NCBI GenBank assembly: GCA_024275485.1
Contig: JAJRZA010000009.1
Span: forward strand, 34,502 to 98,501
Reading direction: 5' to 3'
DNA length: 64,000 nucleotides
DNA from: Candidatus Krumholzibacteriota bacterium
Lineage (GTDB): Bacteria > Krumholzibacteriota > Krumholzibacteriia > LZORAL124-64-63
The notes below the pieces were generated by a model that searched no databases, was not told where the DNA came from, and worked only from the letters and a program-made list of their open reading frames with translations. How positions within the stretch are numbered: position 1 is the first letter of the stretch; every line of letters starts with the position of its first letter. A program made the translations under genes and the position numbers. Positions 1 through 9,029 of this stretch are shown here, one piece after another.

Positions 1-1394
1 AACAGGGCGAAAACCTTGGTGATCTTTTTCGTTTTGCCGGTGGTTTCACCGCCCTGGCCGCTCCTTCTACTGTTCATTTGCGCCGAATTGTTCCCATTGC
101 CGAACGTCGGCCCGGTCAACCGGACATGATCCTGTTGGATGTTCCTTTCGACGCGGTCAAAATGCAGCCCGTTTCCGGGGAACCTTTTTTGGTGTCGGAT
201 GGCTGCCTGGTGCTTGTCGATATCATCGATGATCGATTGGAAAACTGGGTTGAGGTCATTGGTAGCGTCAAACAGCCCGGTATCTATGAATTCCGTCCAG
301 GAATGAGGGCTGCCGACCTGATCGTCGTTGCTGGCGGTTTGTGGCCTGATGCCCTGACTGAAAGGGCAACGATTGATCGCATGGACAGTGATCGTCGTTT
401 GACGTCCTTGTCGTTCAAGTTGGACATGGAATTGAAAGGTGATGCCGAACCTGTTTTGCTGCAGGCCATGGATGAGTTGCACGTGTTTTCCCGTTGGGAT
501 GTGCTGGATCGGCCGCAGGTTCATATCACCGGTGAGGTTTACGAGGAAATCACCGTGGATTTCCGCGAAGGAATGACCGTTCGGGATCTGGTGCTCAAGG
601 CCGGTGGGTTGAAACAAAGTGCCGATTTGTTTGAAGCCCAGATCAACCGGGTTCGTATGGATGCCGTGAGCAGTCATGACATGATCAATCGGCCCAACCA
701 GACTATTGAAGTCATCCAGGTTGTTCTAGGTGAGGATTTTCTTGCGGCGGACGAGAGTATTTCTTTGCAGGCCTATGATCGAGTGGCCATTCGCAAACTC
801 CCGTGGTGGGAATTGCAGCGGACGGTGTCGTTGAGTGGGGAAGTCTTTTATCCGGGCGTATTCAGTCTGGAACGCCAGGATGAAAGGATCTCGTCCCTCA
901 TATCCCGAGCCGGTGGTTTGAAACCGGATGCGTATCTTCTTGGAGCCCGAGTGATCCGCCAGCAAGACGAGGTGGGCAACATCGCCATTGATCTTATGAA
1001 GGCCCTGAGCCATCCGGGCAGTCAATTTGATTTGGTTTTGCAGAACGGAGACCAGGTCCTGATTCCCGACAACATGCAAACCGTCAAAGTGGTTGGGGAA
1101 GTTGGGTTTCCCACCAGCCTGATCTTTGAAAACGATAAGGATATCGATTTCTATGTGAACAGGGCGGGCGGATATCTGGACCAGGCGGATAAGGGAAAAT
1201 CCAGGGTTGTATGGCCCAATGGAATGAGTCTGCCGAACAAGGGAGGCTCGCGGGTGGTTGCCGGTTCTACCATTATTGTTCCAATCAAACCTCCTCAACT
1301 CGGAAAATCCAAGATGGAAACCATGACTGAAATCACTGCCATTCTGGCGGGGTTGGCGACAGTCTGGTTGGTCATCGACAATACAAGCAGATGA
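1..1394 (+). CDS. Multi-SLBB polysaccharide export protein (5' end outside window)
   Basis: The frame is open from base 3, and the first visible residues, GENLGDLFRFAGGF, are already the middle of an SLBB repeat, so the gene starts left of the window. Four more SLBB-type units follow, each with a G-x-V core and ending near AGG: EVIGSVKQPGIYEF, HITGEVYEEITVDF, SLSGEVFYPGVFSLE and KVVGEVGFPTSLIF. The protein ends in a hydrophobic segment (ITAILAGLATVWLVID) before the TGA. SLBB repeats occur in Wza-type outer-membrane polysaccharide export channels and their periplasmic partners. A phosphoglycosyl transferase follows about 100 bases later, which fits an export role. The N-terminal Poly_export domain and signal peptide cannot be seen here. 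The family is confident; the exact channel type is not. Confidence 0.85.
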   Translation, partial: QGENLGDLFRFAGGFTALAAPSTVHLRRIVPIAERRPGQPDMILLDVPFDAVKMQPVSGEPFLVSDGCLVLVDIIDDRLENWVEVIGSVKQPGIYEFRPGMRAADLIVVAGGLWPDALTERATIDRMDSDRRLTSLSFKLDMELKGDAEPVLLQAMDELHVFSRWDVLDRPQVHITGEVYEEITVDFREGMTVRDLVLKAGGLKQSADLFEAQINRVRMDAVSSHDMINRPNQTIEVIQVVLGEDFLAADESISLQAYDRVAIRKLPWWELQRTVSLSGEVFYPGVFSLERQDERISSLISRAGGLKPDAYLLGARVIRQQDEVGNIAIDLMKALSHPGSQFDLVLQNGDQVLIPDNMQTVKVVGEVGFPTSLIFENDKDIDFYVNRAGGYLDQADKGKSRVVWPNGMSLPNKGGSRVVAGSTIIVPIKPPQLGKSKMETMTEITAILAGLATVWLVIDNTSR

Positions 1395-1496
1395 GATTTC
1401 GAGGTTTTCCTTGTGAAGTGACCCCCAAATCTTCTATTCTTTCCTGAAGATTGGCACTTTATTGTGATATTGAATTCCCCGAAGGGGTTTTAGCCA

Positions 1497-2159
1497 GTGT
1501 ATGAAATTTTTTTTAAGCGTCTTCTGGATTTCTTTCTGGCTTTCTGGGGGTTGGTCTTTCTTTTTCCCATACTGGCGGTGACCGCCCTTTTGATTCGTTT
1601 CCCGGTGCAGAGCCGGGAGCGTGGGCCGATTTTTTACCGTGGGGAACGAACGGGGCGACACGGCGTTTCTTTTAGCATGTTCAAATTTCGTAGCATGGTG
1701 ACCGATGCCGACAAGATCGGACCGTCATCCACATCTGCGGATGATCCTCGCCTGACCAGCATGGGGCTTTTTTTGCGGCGTTTCAAACTTGATGAACTGC
1801 CCCAGCTTTTGAATGTTCTGGCTGGTGACATGAGTTTTGTCGGCCCGCGGCCAGAGGTGAAGAAATTCACCGATCAGTTCAACGAAGAAGAGCAGGGCAT
1901 TCTCAGTGTCAGACCTGGAATTACCGACTGGGCTTCCCTGAACTGTCCCAACGAAGAAGACGTTCTGGATGCCTGCAAGGATCAATATCCCGATGCGGAT
2001 GCCGCTTATGCAGCGATCATTCGACCGGAAAAGCTGCGTCTGCAGCTGAAATACGTGCGCCACCATAACCTGATCATCGATATTAAAATTATCTTTCTGA
2101 CTGTCCTGGCAGTTTTGAAGAAGACCAATGCGGATGCGGTAAGCGTCCCAGCCCCATAG
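1497..2159 (+). CDS. Initiating sugar transferase (monotopic phosphoglycosyl transferase)
   Basis: This 220-residue protein has the small PglC/WcaJ-catalytic-domain architecture. Residues 8-33 form one hydrophobic re-entrant or membrane helix. The rest is the conserved bacterial sugar-transferase domain: FKFRSMVTDA near 63-72, DPRLTSMG near 83-90, the catalytic Asp-Glu of KLDELPQLLNVLAGDMS at 99-100, then GPRPEV and RPGITDWASL. Such enzymes transfer a phospho-sugar from a UDP-sugar to undecaprenyl phosphate and so start a surface polysaccharide repeat unit at the inner membrane. The start is GTG, with AAGGGG nine bases upstream at 1482-1487. That purine run is also the right arm of a small CCCC-GAA-GGGG hairpin. 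The E1 fusion gene begins 8 bases after the stop. The sugar it uses cannot be told from the sequence. Confidence 0.92.
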   Translation: MYEIFFKRLLDFFLAFWGLVFLFPILAVTALLIRFPVQSRERGPIFYRGERTGRHGVSFSMFKFRSMVTDADKIGPSSTSADDPRLTSMGLFLRRFKLDELPQLLNVLAGDMSFVGPRPEVKKFTDQFNEEEQGILSVRPGITDWASLNCPNEEDVLDACKDQYPDADAAYAAIIRPEKLRLQLKYVRHHNLIIDIKIIFLTVLAVLKKTNADAVSVPAP

Positions 2160-2167
2160 GAGACAAC

Positions 2168-4345
2168 ATGAGCAGCATTGCCAAGGGCAATGAGCAGGGC
2201 GGCTTTCGCGGAATCTGCGCCAATGATCTAAAGGGGTACCACCGCATGATGGTGCGTATTCGTTGTGCCGAAGAGAAAATTGCGGATCTGGTGCGGGATG
2301 AAAAAATTGACGAAAACGGCGATCTTGTCTACGACGAAAACGGCGAAGTCGTGCGTCTGAAAAAGGAAGTTATCTGTCCCGTACATTTATATTCCGGTGA
2401 AGAAGCGGTGGCCGTTGGCATAAGTGCCCATCTCACCGATGATGATTTTATTTTTGGCGCCCACCGTTCCCACGGTCATTATCTGGCCAAAGGCGGCGAT
2501 CTGCAGGAGATGATGTCCGAGGTTTTTGGCAGGGTGACCGGTTGTGCCCATGGTCGAGGTGGATCCATGCATCTGGTGGCTCCGCATATTGGCTTCCCTG
2601 GTGCCACTCCCATTGTCGCCTCCTCCATTCCCCATGCCGTGGGTGCGGGTATGCGTTCGGTCATCAGGGGCGAGGCCCGGGTTGCCGTAAGTTATTTTGG
2701 TGACGGAGCCACCGAAGAAGGTCGCTTTCATGAGAGTCTGAATTTGGCGGCGACCATGAAGTTGCCGGTGATTTTTGTCTGCGAAAACAATCTTTATTCC
2801 AGCCATGTGCGCATCGACAACAGGAGGCCGGCCGATACCATTTATCAGCATGCCATTCCATTTGATATGCCCGGGGTCCGGGTCGATGGCAACAACTTCT
2901 TTGAAGTCTACGATGCGGGCAGGGCGGCTGTGGAACGTGCCCGCAGCGGAGCCGGACCGACCCTCATTGAAGCCCGCACCTATCGCATTCATGGTCACGT
3001 TGGTGCCAATCTGGACTTGGAAAAGGGACTCCGAAACCGCATGGAATTCGACATGTGGATGGACCGTGACCCGATTCCCAAGCTGGAACGGCTACTGATC
3101 AGTGAGGGAATTCTGGGAAAAGAAGAGGCCCAGGAGGTTCACGACTTCGAAACTTCCGAGGTTAACCGGTGTGTGGAGCAGGCGCGCACTGATCCCTGGC
3201 CCAAAGTTGCCGATATGATGGCTTACACCACCAGCGAGGTCAGTCAACCAATTCCCGATGCAAAAAAGTTGCCGCGCCTGGACAACCATGGCAACGAACT
3301 GGACCACGATATCCTGAACATCGGCGATGCCATTCGAGAAGCCACCGAGCAACTGATGGATTCCGATGACAGTTACGTCATTATCGGGCAAGGGGTGAAC
3401 AGCCCCTGGTATGTCGGCAATACCGCCAAGGGATTGTTCCGCAAATTCGGCCCCAAGCGGGTTATCGATACGCCCATCAGCGAGGATGCCGTATCGGGTG
3501 CCGCCATCGGCATGGGCATGGTTGGCATGCGGCCCATGGTCATTCATCCCCGAGTTGATTTTGCCCTGCTGGGCACCGAACAGTTCCTGGGTCAGGCTGC
3601 CAACTGGCATTACATGACCGGGGGCCGGGTGACAGTGCCCATTGTGGCCCGATTGATTGTCAACCGCGGAGGCGAGCAGGCGGCCCAGCACAGCCAAAGC
3701 CTGCAGGCCATGTTTGCCCACGTGCCTGGTCTCAAGGTGGTCATGCCTTCCAATGCTTATGACGCCAAGGGCCTGCTCGTGGCGGCTTTGCTGTCCGACG
3801 ATCCGGTTATCTATATCGATGATCGTTGGGCCTACGACAATACCAGTGAAGTTCCCCGTGAGCTCTACACGGTGGAGTTGGGTAAGGGTGTTGTCCGCCG
3901 CTGGGGTACTGATTTGACAGTGGTGGCCTCCAGTTATTTGAACCCCATGGCCATCAAGGCTGCCGAAGAGTTGGCTGCCGAAGGTGTGGAGGTGGAGGTC
4001 ATTGACCCGCGCACTCTCAAGCCTTTGGATACCGAGATGATTCTCAAATCCGTGGCCAAAACCGGTAAATTGTTGGTGGCTGACGGTGGTTGGGATGCTT
4101 ACGGGTTTACGGCTGAAGTTGCCGCGGTGGTAGCTGCCAGCGAGGTTGTTACCAAGTTGAGGGCTCCAGTCTCAAGGGTGGGCTTGCCTGCCTGCCCGGC
4201 GCCCATGAGCGCTCCCCTGGAAAAGAATTATTTTATTGATGTGGAACGCCTGAAGGCCAAAATCATGGCCTTGCATCTGGCTGGGGTGGAGAAATCCCCT
4301 TATGATTCCAGGCAGGAATCTCGCCGCAAGGCTGGCACTGAATAA
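2168..4345 (+). CDS. Fused alpha-beta E1 component, TPP-dependent 2-oxoacid dehydrogenase family
   Basis: This is a 725-residue fusion of the two E1 subunits. Residues 1 to about 350 are the alpha part, with HGRGGSMH near 128-135 and the thiamine-diphosphate motif from GDG (178-180) to ENN (206-208). Residues from about 375 are the beta part, ending in the typical VIDPRTLKPLD and LLVADGGWDAYG region. E1 enzymes decarboxylate 2-oxo acids on TPP and normally pass the acyl group to a lipoylated E2. No E2 or E3 gene is nearby; the neighbours are a sugar transferase upstream and two aminotransferases downstream. It may therefore act in polysaccharide precursor or side-chain synthesis rather than in a central dehydrogenase complex, which is inference. 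An insert at residues 45-66 rich in Asp, Glu and Asn is unusual for the alpha chain. A hairpin terminator follows the stop. Confidence 0.88.
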   Translation: MSSIAKGNEQGGFRGICANDLKGYHRMMVRIRCAEEKIADLVRDEKIDENGDLVYDENGEVVRLKKEVICPVHLYSGEEAVAVGISAHLTDDDFIFGAHRSHGHYLAKGGDLQEMMSEVFGRVTGCAHGRGGSMHLVAPHIGFPGATPIVASSIPHAVGAGMRSVIRGEARVAVSYFGDGATEEGRFHESLNLAATMKLPVIFVCENNLYSSHVRIDNRRPADTIYQHAIPFDMPGVRVDGNNFFEVYDAGRAAVERARSGAGPTLIEARTYRIHGHVGANLDLEKGLRNRMEFDMWMDRDPIPKLERLLISEGILGKEEAQEVHDFETSEVNRCVEQARTDPWPKVADMMAYTTSEVSQPIPDAKKLPRLDNHGNELDHDILNIGDAIREATEQLMDSDDSYVIIGQGVNSPWYVGNTAKGLFRKFGPKRVIDTPISEDAVSGAAIGMGMVGMRPMVIHPRVDFALLGTEQFLGQAANWHYMTGGRVTVPIVARLIVNRGGEQAAQHSQSLQAMFAHVPGLKVVMPSNAYDAKGLLVAALLSDDPVIYIDDRWAYDNTSEVPRELYTVELGKGVVRRWGTDLTVVASSYLNPMAIKAAEELAAEGVEVEVIDPRTLKPLDTEMILKSVAKTGKLLVADGGWDAYGFTAEVAAVVAASEVVTKLRAPVSRVGLPACPAPMSAPLEKNYFIDVERLKAKIMALHLAGVEKSPYDSRQESRRKAGTE

Positions 4346-4351
4346 ACCTTT

Positions 4352-4382
4352 CGGCCCGCCTTGAGACGGGCCGATTCTTTAT
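4352..4382 (+). terminator. Hairpin terminator after the E1 fusion
   Basis: A perfect 7-bp stem (CGGCCCG at 4352-4358, CGGGCCG at 4367-4373) with an 8-base loop starts seven bases after the E1 stop and is followed by a T-rich stretch. The tail is interrupted, so termination may be partial. Confidence 0.65.
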
Positions 4383-4434
4383 TACCTGGTTTTTCCGACC
4401 CGTCCGGTTGGGCAGCAGCAGGAGGCTGAAAATC

Positions 4435-5541
4435 ATGGCTTTTAAAGTCAAATTCATCGATCCACCCCGCAATTATGCCATGATCAAAGAAGAAATCGAC
4501 GCTGCCTATTTTGACGTCATGAACAAAGGCGATTTGATCATGCGTGGGCACCTCAGCCAGTTTGAAGAGAATCTGGCCGATTTTGCCGGTACGAAATATG
4601 CCATTGGCGTCAATAGCGGGTACGACGCGCTGCAGGTTTCCATCCGGGCTCTGGGTATTGGCACCGGGGACGAAGTCATCGTCCCCGCCCACACCTTTGT
4701 GGCTTCTGCCAGCGCAATTGTCAATCATGGTGCCAAAGCCGTGCTGGTAGACGTTGGAGCTGACCACAACATCGATTGCGACCTGATCGAAGCGGCGATC
4801 ACCTCCCAGACCAAAGCCATCATGCCGGTACACTTGAATGGACTGATGGCGGATATGCAACGGGTAATGGAAATATCGGAAAAACATGGACTGAAGGTAA
4901 TCGAAGATGCCTGTCAAAGTCTGGGAGCCAATGTGGACGGCAAGGGGGCAGGCAGTTGGGGCGATACCGGTTGTTGGAGTTTCTATCCGTTTAAAATTCT
5001 TGGTGGATATGGAGATGGCGGTGCGATCACCACCAACGACAAGGAACTCTACGATTTTGCCCGGCGAATCCGCTTCAACGGTGAAGAACGCGAGACCGGT
5101 CAATACCATGGCCATGGCTATACCTGTCTTTTGGACAATTTGCAGGCCGCCTGGTTGGATGTGAAGCTGGCACATTTGCCTGGCTGGATCGAACGACGTC
5201 GGGCCATAGCAGCCAAATACGGTGGAGGTCTATCAGGAGTGGGTGATCTTGTGCTGCCTCTTGACAACCGGGACAATTTCCGGCATGTCTACCAGAATTA
5301 TGTCATCAGCACCTCACGTCGGGAAGAACTCTTCAACTACCTCACCGAAAATGGTGTGGAAACTTTGGTGCACTGGCGCAAACCTTACTATCACCACACG
5401 GCCCTGGAACTGGAAGACAAGGGTTATCCGGTGACCGAAAAACTGTCCGCCGAAGTAATCTCCCTGCCCATGAATGTCGAGATCAACGATGAGGAGGTTG
5501 GTATCGTCATAGATACGGTGCGGGCCTTCTTTGCCTCCTGA
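4435..5541 (+). CDS. DegT/DnrJ/EryC1/StrS-family sugar aminotransferase
   Basis: This 368-residue PLP enzyme belongs to the family that aminates keto-sugar nucleotides, such as the WecE, PglE and DesV types. Visible features are the substrate loop with GVNSGYDAL (58-66), PAHTFVASA (84-92), the PLP-ring Asp in EDACQ (157-161) and the Schiff-base Lys in SFYPFKILGG (K187). ATG 4435 is chosen because AGGAGG lies just upstream; an in-frame start at 4408 would have no such site. The next aminotransferase begins 10 bases after the stop. In this locus it most likely makes an amino sugar for the polysaccharide. The specific sugar cannot be determined. Confidence 0.93.
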   Translation: MAFKVKFIDPPRNYAMIKEEIDAAYFDVMNKGDLIMRGHLSQFEENLADFAGTKYAIGVNSGYDALQVSIRALGIGTGDEVIVPAHTFVASASAIVNHGAKAVLVDVGADHNIDCDLIEAAITSQTKAIMPVHLNGLMADMQRVMEISEKHGLKVIEDACQSLGANVDGKGAGSWGDTGCWSFYPFKILGGYGDGGAITTNDKELYDFARRIRFNGEERETGQYHGHGYTCLLDNLQAAWLDVKLAHLPGWIERRRAIAAKYGGGLSGVGDLVLPLDNRDNFRHVYQNYVISTSRREELFNYLTENGVETLVHWRKPYYHHTALELEDKGYPVTEKLSAEVISLPMNVEINDEEVGIVIDTVRAFFAS

Positions 5542-5551
5542 AGGTGAGATA

Positions 5552-6748
5552 ATGAAAGAACTGTCACGCATCACCGACCGCTTCACCGAATCGGTGATCC
5601 GGGAAATGACCCGGGTATGCGATGAACTGGGCGGGGAGAATCTCTCCCAGGGCTTTCCGGATTTTGATGCCCCGGAAGTGGTCAAACAGGCGGCCGTTCA
5701 GGCGATAGTCGATGGTCACAACCAGTACCCGGTTACCTTTGGGGAACCGGACCTGCGCGAGGCCATCTCCGTCAAGGCGGCCCGCTACAATGGCATCAAA
5801 TGTGATCCGGCCACGGACATCACCGTGACCTGCGGTGCCACCGAGGCCATGATCGCCACCTTGAAAGCCCTGATCAACCCGGGTGATGAGGTGGTAATCT
5901 TCGAGCCTTTCTACGAAAACTACGGGCCCGACGCCATCCTCTCGGGAGCAACTCCACGTTTTGTCAGTTTGCGTACCCCGGACTGGGATTTTGATCCTGA
6001 TGAACTTGCAGCGGCCTTCAACGAGAAGACCAAAGCCATCATCATCAACACTCCCAACAACCCTACTGGCAAGGTTTTTACCCGACAGGAACTGCAGGTT
6101 ATTGCCGACCTCTGCCAAAAATGGGATTGTTACGCCATCACGGATGAAATCTACGAACACATTTTGTATGACGGCTGTGAACACCTCTCCTTGGCTACCT
6201 TGCCGTCCATGGCCGAGCGCACCGTCACCATCAATGGGCTGACCAAAACCTATTCGGTGACCGGCTGGCGGGTGGGCTGGGCCATTGCCCCTGCTGTGAT
6301 CACCAAACGAATTCGCAAGGTTCATGATTTTCTGACCGTGGGAGCGCCAACACCTCTGCAAGTGGCTGGAGTCACCGCCCTGGCCATGCAAGACGAGTAC
6401 TATACCAAACTTGCCGAGGGGTACCTCTGGAGCCGGGACTATCTTTTTGAGGGACTTCAGGAAGCGGGGTTCAGGCCTTACAAACCAAAAGGGTCATACT
6501 ACATCATTGCCGAGTGTGATGGACTGATGCAACGGTTGGGGGCGGTGGACGATGTCACCTTCAGTCGCAAGCTGATTGAGACCATCGGTGTGGCAACCGT
6601 GCCGGGTAGTTCGTTTTATTCAGATCCCGCTCTGGGGGCCAATCAGGTGCGGTTTGCCTACTGTAAGAAACCATCCACCCTGGAGCGGGTGCGGAGTCGT
6701 TTGGCTGACTTGGCTGGTCCAGCCGGTGGGGGAAGCCAGCGTGGCTGA
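5552..6748 (+). CDS. Class I/II PLP-dependent aminotransferase (YbdL / kynurenine aminotransferase-like)
   Basis: This 398-residue fold-type I aminotransferase has the LSQGFPDF signature (31-38) seen in the methionine / kynurenine aminotransferase group, NTPNNPTG (167-174), the PLP Asp in ITDEIYEH (D198) and the catalytic Lys in LTKTYSVTGWRVGW (K232). It would transfer amino groups between an amino acid and a 2-oxo acid in the cytoplasm. ATG 5552 has an AAGGTGAG purine run upstream. It lies between the sugar aminotransferase and a methyltransferase whose start overlaps its last 8 bases, so it is part of the same transcript. Whether it serves polysaccharide synthesis or general amino-acid metabolism is not clear. 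Confidence 0.92.
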   Translation: MKELSRITDRFTESVIREMTRVCDELGGENLSQGFPDFDAPEVVKQAAVQAIVDGHNQYPVTFGEPDLREAISVKAARYNGIKCDPATDITVTCGATEAMIATLKALINPGDEVVIFEPFYENYGPDAILSGATPRFVSLRTPDWDFDPDELAAAFNEKTKAIIINTPNNPTGKVFTRQELQVIADLCQKWDCYAITDEIYEHILYDGCEHLSLATLPSMAERTVTINGLTKTYSVTGWRVGWAIAPAVITKRIRKVHDFLTVGAPTPLQVAGVTALAMQDEYYTKLAEGYLWSRDYLFEGLQEAGFRPYKPKGSYYIIAECDGLMQRLGAVDDVTFSRKLIETIGVATVPGSSFYSDPALGANQVRFAYCKKPSTLERVRSRLADLAGPAGGGSQRG

Positions 6749-7517
6749 TGTAGACTACAGCACGGTGACAGAAACTCCGGGGCGCGGAGCTCTTCCAGAA
6801 ACCCTGTCCGCTCTGCGAACCCGTTATGAGTTGGCGGCTGATCTGGCCCAAGGCAAGGATGTCTTGGAGTTGGGTTGTGGACCCGGCATGGGCCTCGGCC
6901 TTCTGGCTCGCAAAGCCCGCCGGGTTGTGGGTGGGGACTTTGACCCTGGGCTGGTGCAACAGGCTCTGGATCATTACGGGTCCCGTTTTGAAGTCCAGCA
7001 AATGGATGCAGCTGATCTGCCTTTTGAGTCTGATTCATTTGATGTGGTTCTTTTGCTGGAGGCCATCTACTACCTGCCTGATCCTGAAAAATTCGTTGCT
7101 GAGAGTAAACGGGTGTTGCGTCCTGGAGGAGCTCTTCTTGTGTGTTCAGCCAATTGTGAACGGCCGGATTTCAACCCCAGCCCCTATACCCATCGTTATT
7201 TCAGCGCGAAACAGCTGGGGCATCTTCTGACGGGAGCGGGTTTTTCAGTTGAACTGGCGGCCGCATTCCCCACTGATGACCCTGATGCCGGAAGCAGCTT
7301 TTATGGTTTCCTGCGGAATTTTGCCGTGAAGTATCACCTGATTCCCAAGACCATGGGCGGCAAGGAATTGCTCAAAAAAATTCTTTATCGCAATCTCGAT
7401 CCATTTCCACGGGAATTGAAGGATGAGGGTGCCTTGGAACCTTTGGTCCCTGTTTCCTCAGATGCAACCGTCCCAGGGTTCAAGGTAATTTATGCCACGG
7501 GGAAGTTGCAGGATTAA
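6741..7517 (+). CDS. Class I SAM-dependent methyltransferase
   Basis: This 258-residue protein has a Methyltransf_11-type Rossmann core. Motif I is VLELGCGPGMG (41-51), and the post-I acidic region is DAADLPFESDSFDVV followed by a helix-strand LKRVLRPGGALL-like segment. The start is GTG 6741, with a GGGGGAAG run a few bases upstream, inside the end of the aminotransferase (8-base overlap); a more upstream in-frame start would sit deep in the neighbour. It likely methylates a small molecule or glycan residue in the cytoplasm. The substrate is unknown. Its stop overlaps by four bases the stop of the convergent glycosyltransferase gene. Confidence 0.85.
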   Translation: MADVDYSTVTETPGRGALPETLSALRTRYELAADLAQGKDVLELGCGPGMGLGLLARKARRVVGGDFDPGLVQQALDHYGSRFEVQQMDAADLPFESDSFDVVLLLEAIYYLPDPEKFVAESKRVLRPGGALLVCSANCERPDFNPSPYTHRYFSAKQLGHLLTGAGFSVELAAAFPTDDPDAGSSFYGFLRNFAVKYHLIPKTMGGKELLKKILYRNLDPFPRELKDEGALEPLVPVSSDATVPGFKVIYATGKLQD

Positions 7518-8770
7518 ACTTTGGCAGCCTTGGGGATTTCCTCAAGATAGTCAGCCAAATGTCCATACACCTTATCTGCGGAAAACCGATCCAGAAAGAG
7601 ACGATACGCCGCTTCACCGCGGCGTTTCCTCTTGGCCGAATCAGTAATCAGGTCTTCCACTGCTTTTTTCAGGGATTCCACATCACCCGTTTGGTAAAAG
7701 TAGCCACAGTCGTTTTCAGTCAAAAGCATTTTTGTATAGCCCTCAAGACTGGACAGCACAGGTAAGCCTGAAGCCATGTATTCCACAGGCTTGTTGGGCA
7801 GGCTTTCCATAAAAGTGGCTGTTTGACGATAGGGAGCCAACCCAGCCACGGAACGATTCATCAGGGATTTCAGGGCCGGCTCATCCAACCAGCCGGCAAA
7901 AACAATCGACTCCAGCCCTTTGGCCTGCTTTTTCAAGCTCTCCAGATCATCTCCGAGACCACCAAGAACAAAACGCACTTTGCCCTGCAAATCACGGGCG
8001 GCTTCAATGACCGGATCAAAATCCAACACCGTATTGCGTATTGTGCCCAGAAAACAGATATTTGCAACACCATCATCGGCTAACACGCCCATCTCATCCC
8101 AGGTTTGGTCGGCTTCCACAAGATCAGAATCTTCCAGGGTGGAGATGGGGTAGCCATGGGGAAAGAACTTATCCAAAGGTGCAACTTTACGACCTCCGTG
8201 CTTAGCTCCCCACGGTATGAAACCAGGGGCATTGCTCAAAATACTCGTGGCTTTCTGGCAGGATTCTTGTAAATCATCACGCATGGGTTTGAGCAGCAGG
8301 TGTGCCAGTGGGCGCAGCCACCTGGGGAATTGCTCCATCATGAAATCAGGCCATTGGTCGCGGATGTCCAGAACCACAGGAACGTGGTGCGTTTGGCCGT
8401 ACCGTACCGCCTCTCTGGACAGTTCCAGGGTCGGCAAGCTGCACAGGATGACATCCGGTTTAGGGTGATGTGGGGCCAGTTTACGGAAATGGGCTCCCAG
8501 CTGACGATGGTTCAGGATTCGTTGAAGGGAAAGAGCGCTCTTGTAGGGCATCCCGTGCAGATAGATGAGGCGGTGATTGGGAGCCAGCTCCCTGATCTCA
8601 CCGGGCTGGTACTGCAGCACTTTGCCAAAGTGATCCATGGTGGACGTCCACCAGGTGACATCGTGCCCTCGTTTGGCCATGAGGGCAGCGACCAGTCCTG
8701 AGCGCCACAGACGTTTGCGGCCGGGGTCTGTGGGCAGTGGTTCACCAACAGTTATTATCCAAAATTTCAT
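7514..8770 (-). CDS. GT4-family glycosyltransferase
   Basis: This 418-residue GT-B enzyme is the only minus-strand gene in the polysaccharide locus. The N-terminal domain begins MKFWIITVGEPLP and carries the acceptor-side helix after a PGRKRLWRSG loop. The C-terminal domain shows VFAGWLDEPALKSLM and the E-x7-E-type nucleotide-sugar region around FMESLPNKPVEYMASGLPVL, typical of retaining GT4 transferases. It should add a sugar to a lipid-linked repeat unit on the cytoplasmic face of the inner membrane. It is convergent with the methyltransferase (4-base overlap) and divergent from the wzz-like gene, so it must have its own promoter. Confidence 0.9.
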   Translation of the reverse strand: MKFWIITVGEPLPTDPGRKRLWRSGLVAALMAKRGHDVTWWTSTMDHFGKVLQYQPGEIRELAPNHRLIYLHGMPYKSALSLQRILNHRQLGAHFRKLAPHHPKPDVILCSLPTLELSREAVRYGQTHHVPVVLDIRDQWPDFMMEQFPRWLRPLAHLLLKPMRDDLQESCQKATSILSNAPGFIPWGAKHGGRKVAPLDKFFPHGYPISTLEDSDLVEADQTWDEMGVLADDGVANICFLGTIRNTVLDFDPVIEAARDLQGKVRFVLGGLGDDLESLKKQAKGLESIVFAGWLDEPALKSLMNRSVAGLAPYRQTATFMESLPNKPVEYMASGLPVLSSLEGYTKMLLTENDCGYFYQTGDVESLKKAVEDLITDSAKRKRRGEAAYRLFLDRFSADKVYGHLADYLEEIPKAAKV

Positions 8771-8877
8771 GCCGAGCCTCCGTGCTTGGGGATGAAACCT
8801 TACAATAGGACCTGGGCAATCACATGGCCAGTATCAATAATTCTTTGGGAAGGGTTATGGAGACGGATGATAAAGAA

Positions 8878-8883
8878 TATAAT
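8878..8883 (+). promoter_or_regulatory. Possible -10 element ahead of the wzz-like gene
   Basis: A perfect TATAAT occurs in the 259-base divergent gap between the GT4 gene and the wzz-like gene. The base stretch 17 upstream (TTATGG) is a poor -35, so this is only a weak promoter call. Confidence 0.3.
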
Positions 8884-9029
8884 AGAAAGACCTTGCCCCG
8901 GGAGAATGATTCAGTCATCATTCGTTCAAAAATTAGGCTGGCGGTTGCAACTGCGTTGCTAGCCTCTGCCTGGAATGTCTACATTTGCAGGACGGAATAT
9001 TTTCGGGGCTCAACGCAAAGGAGTGCGGT

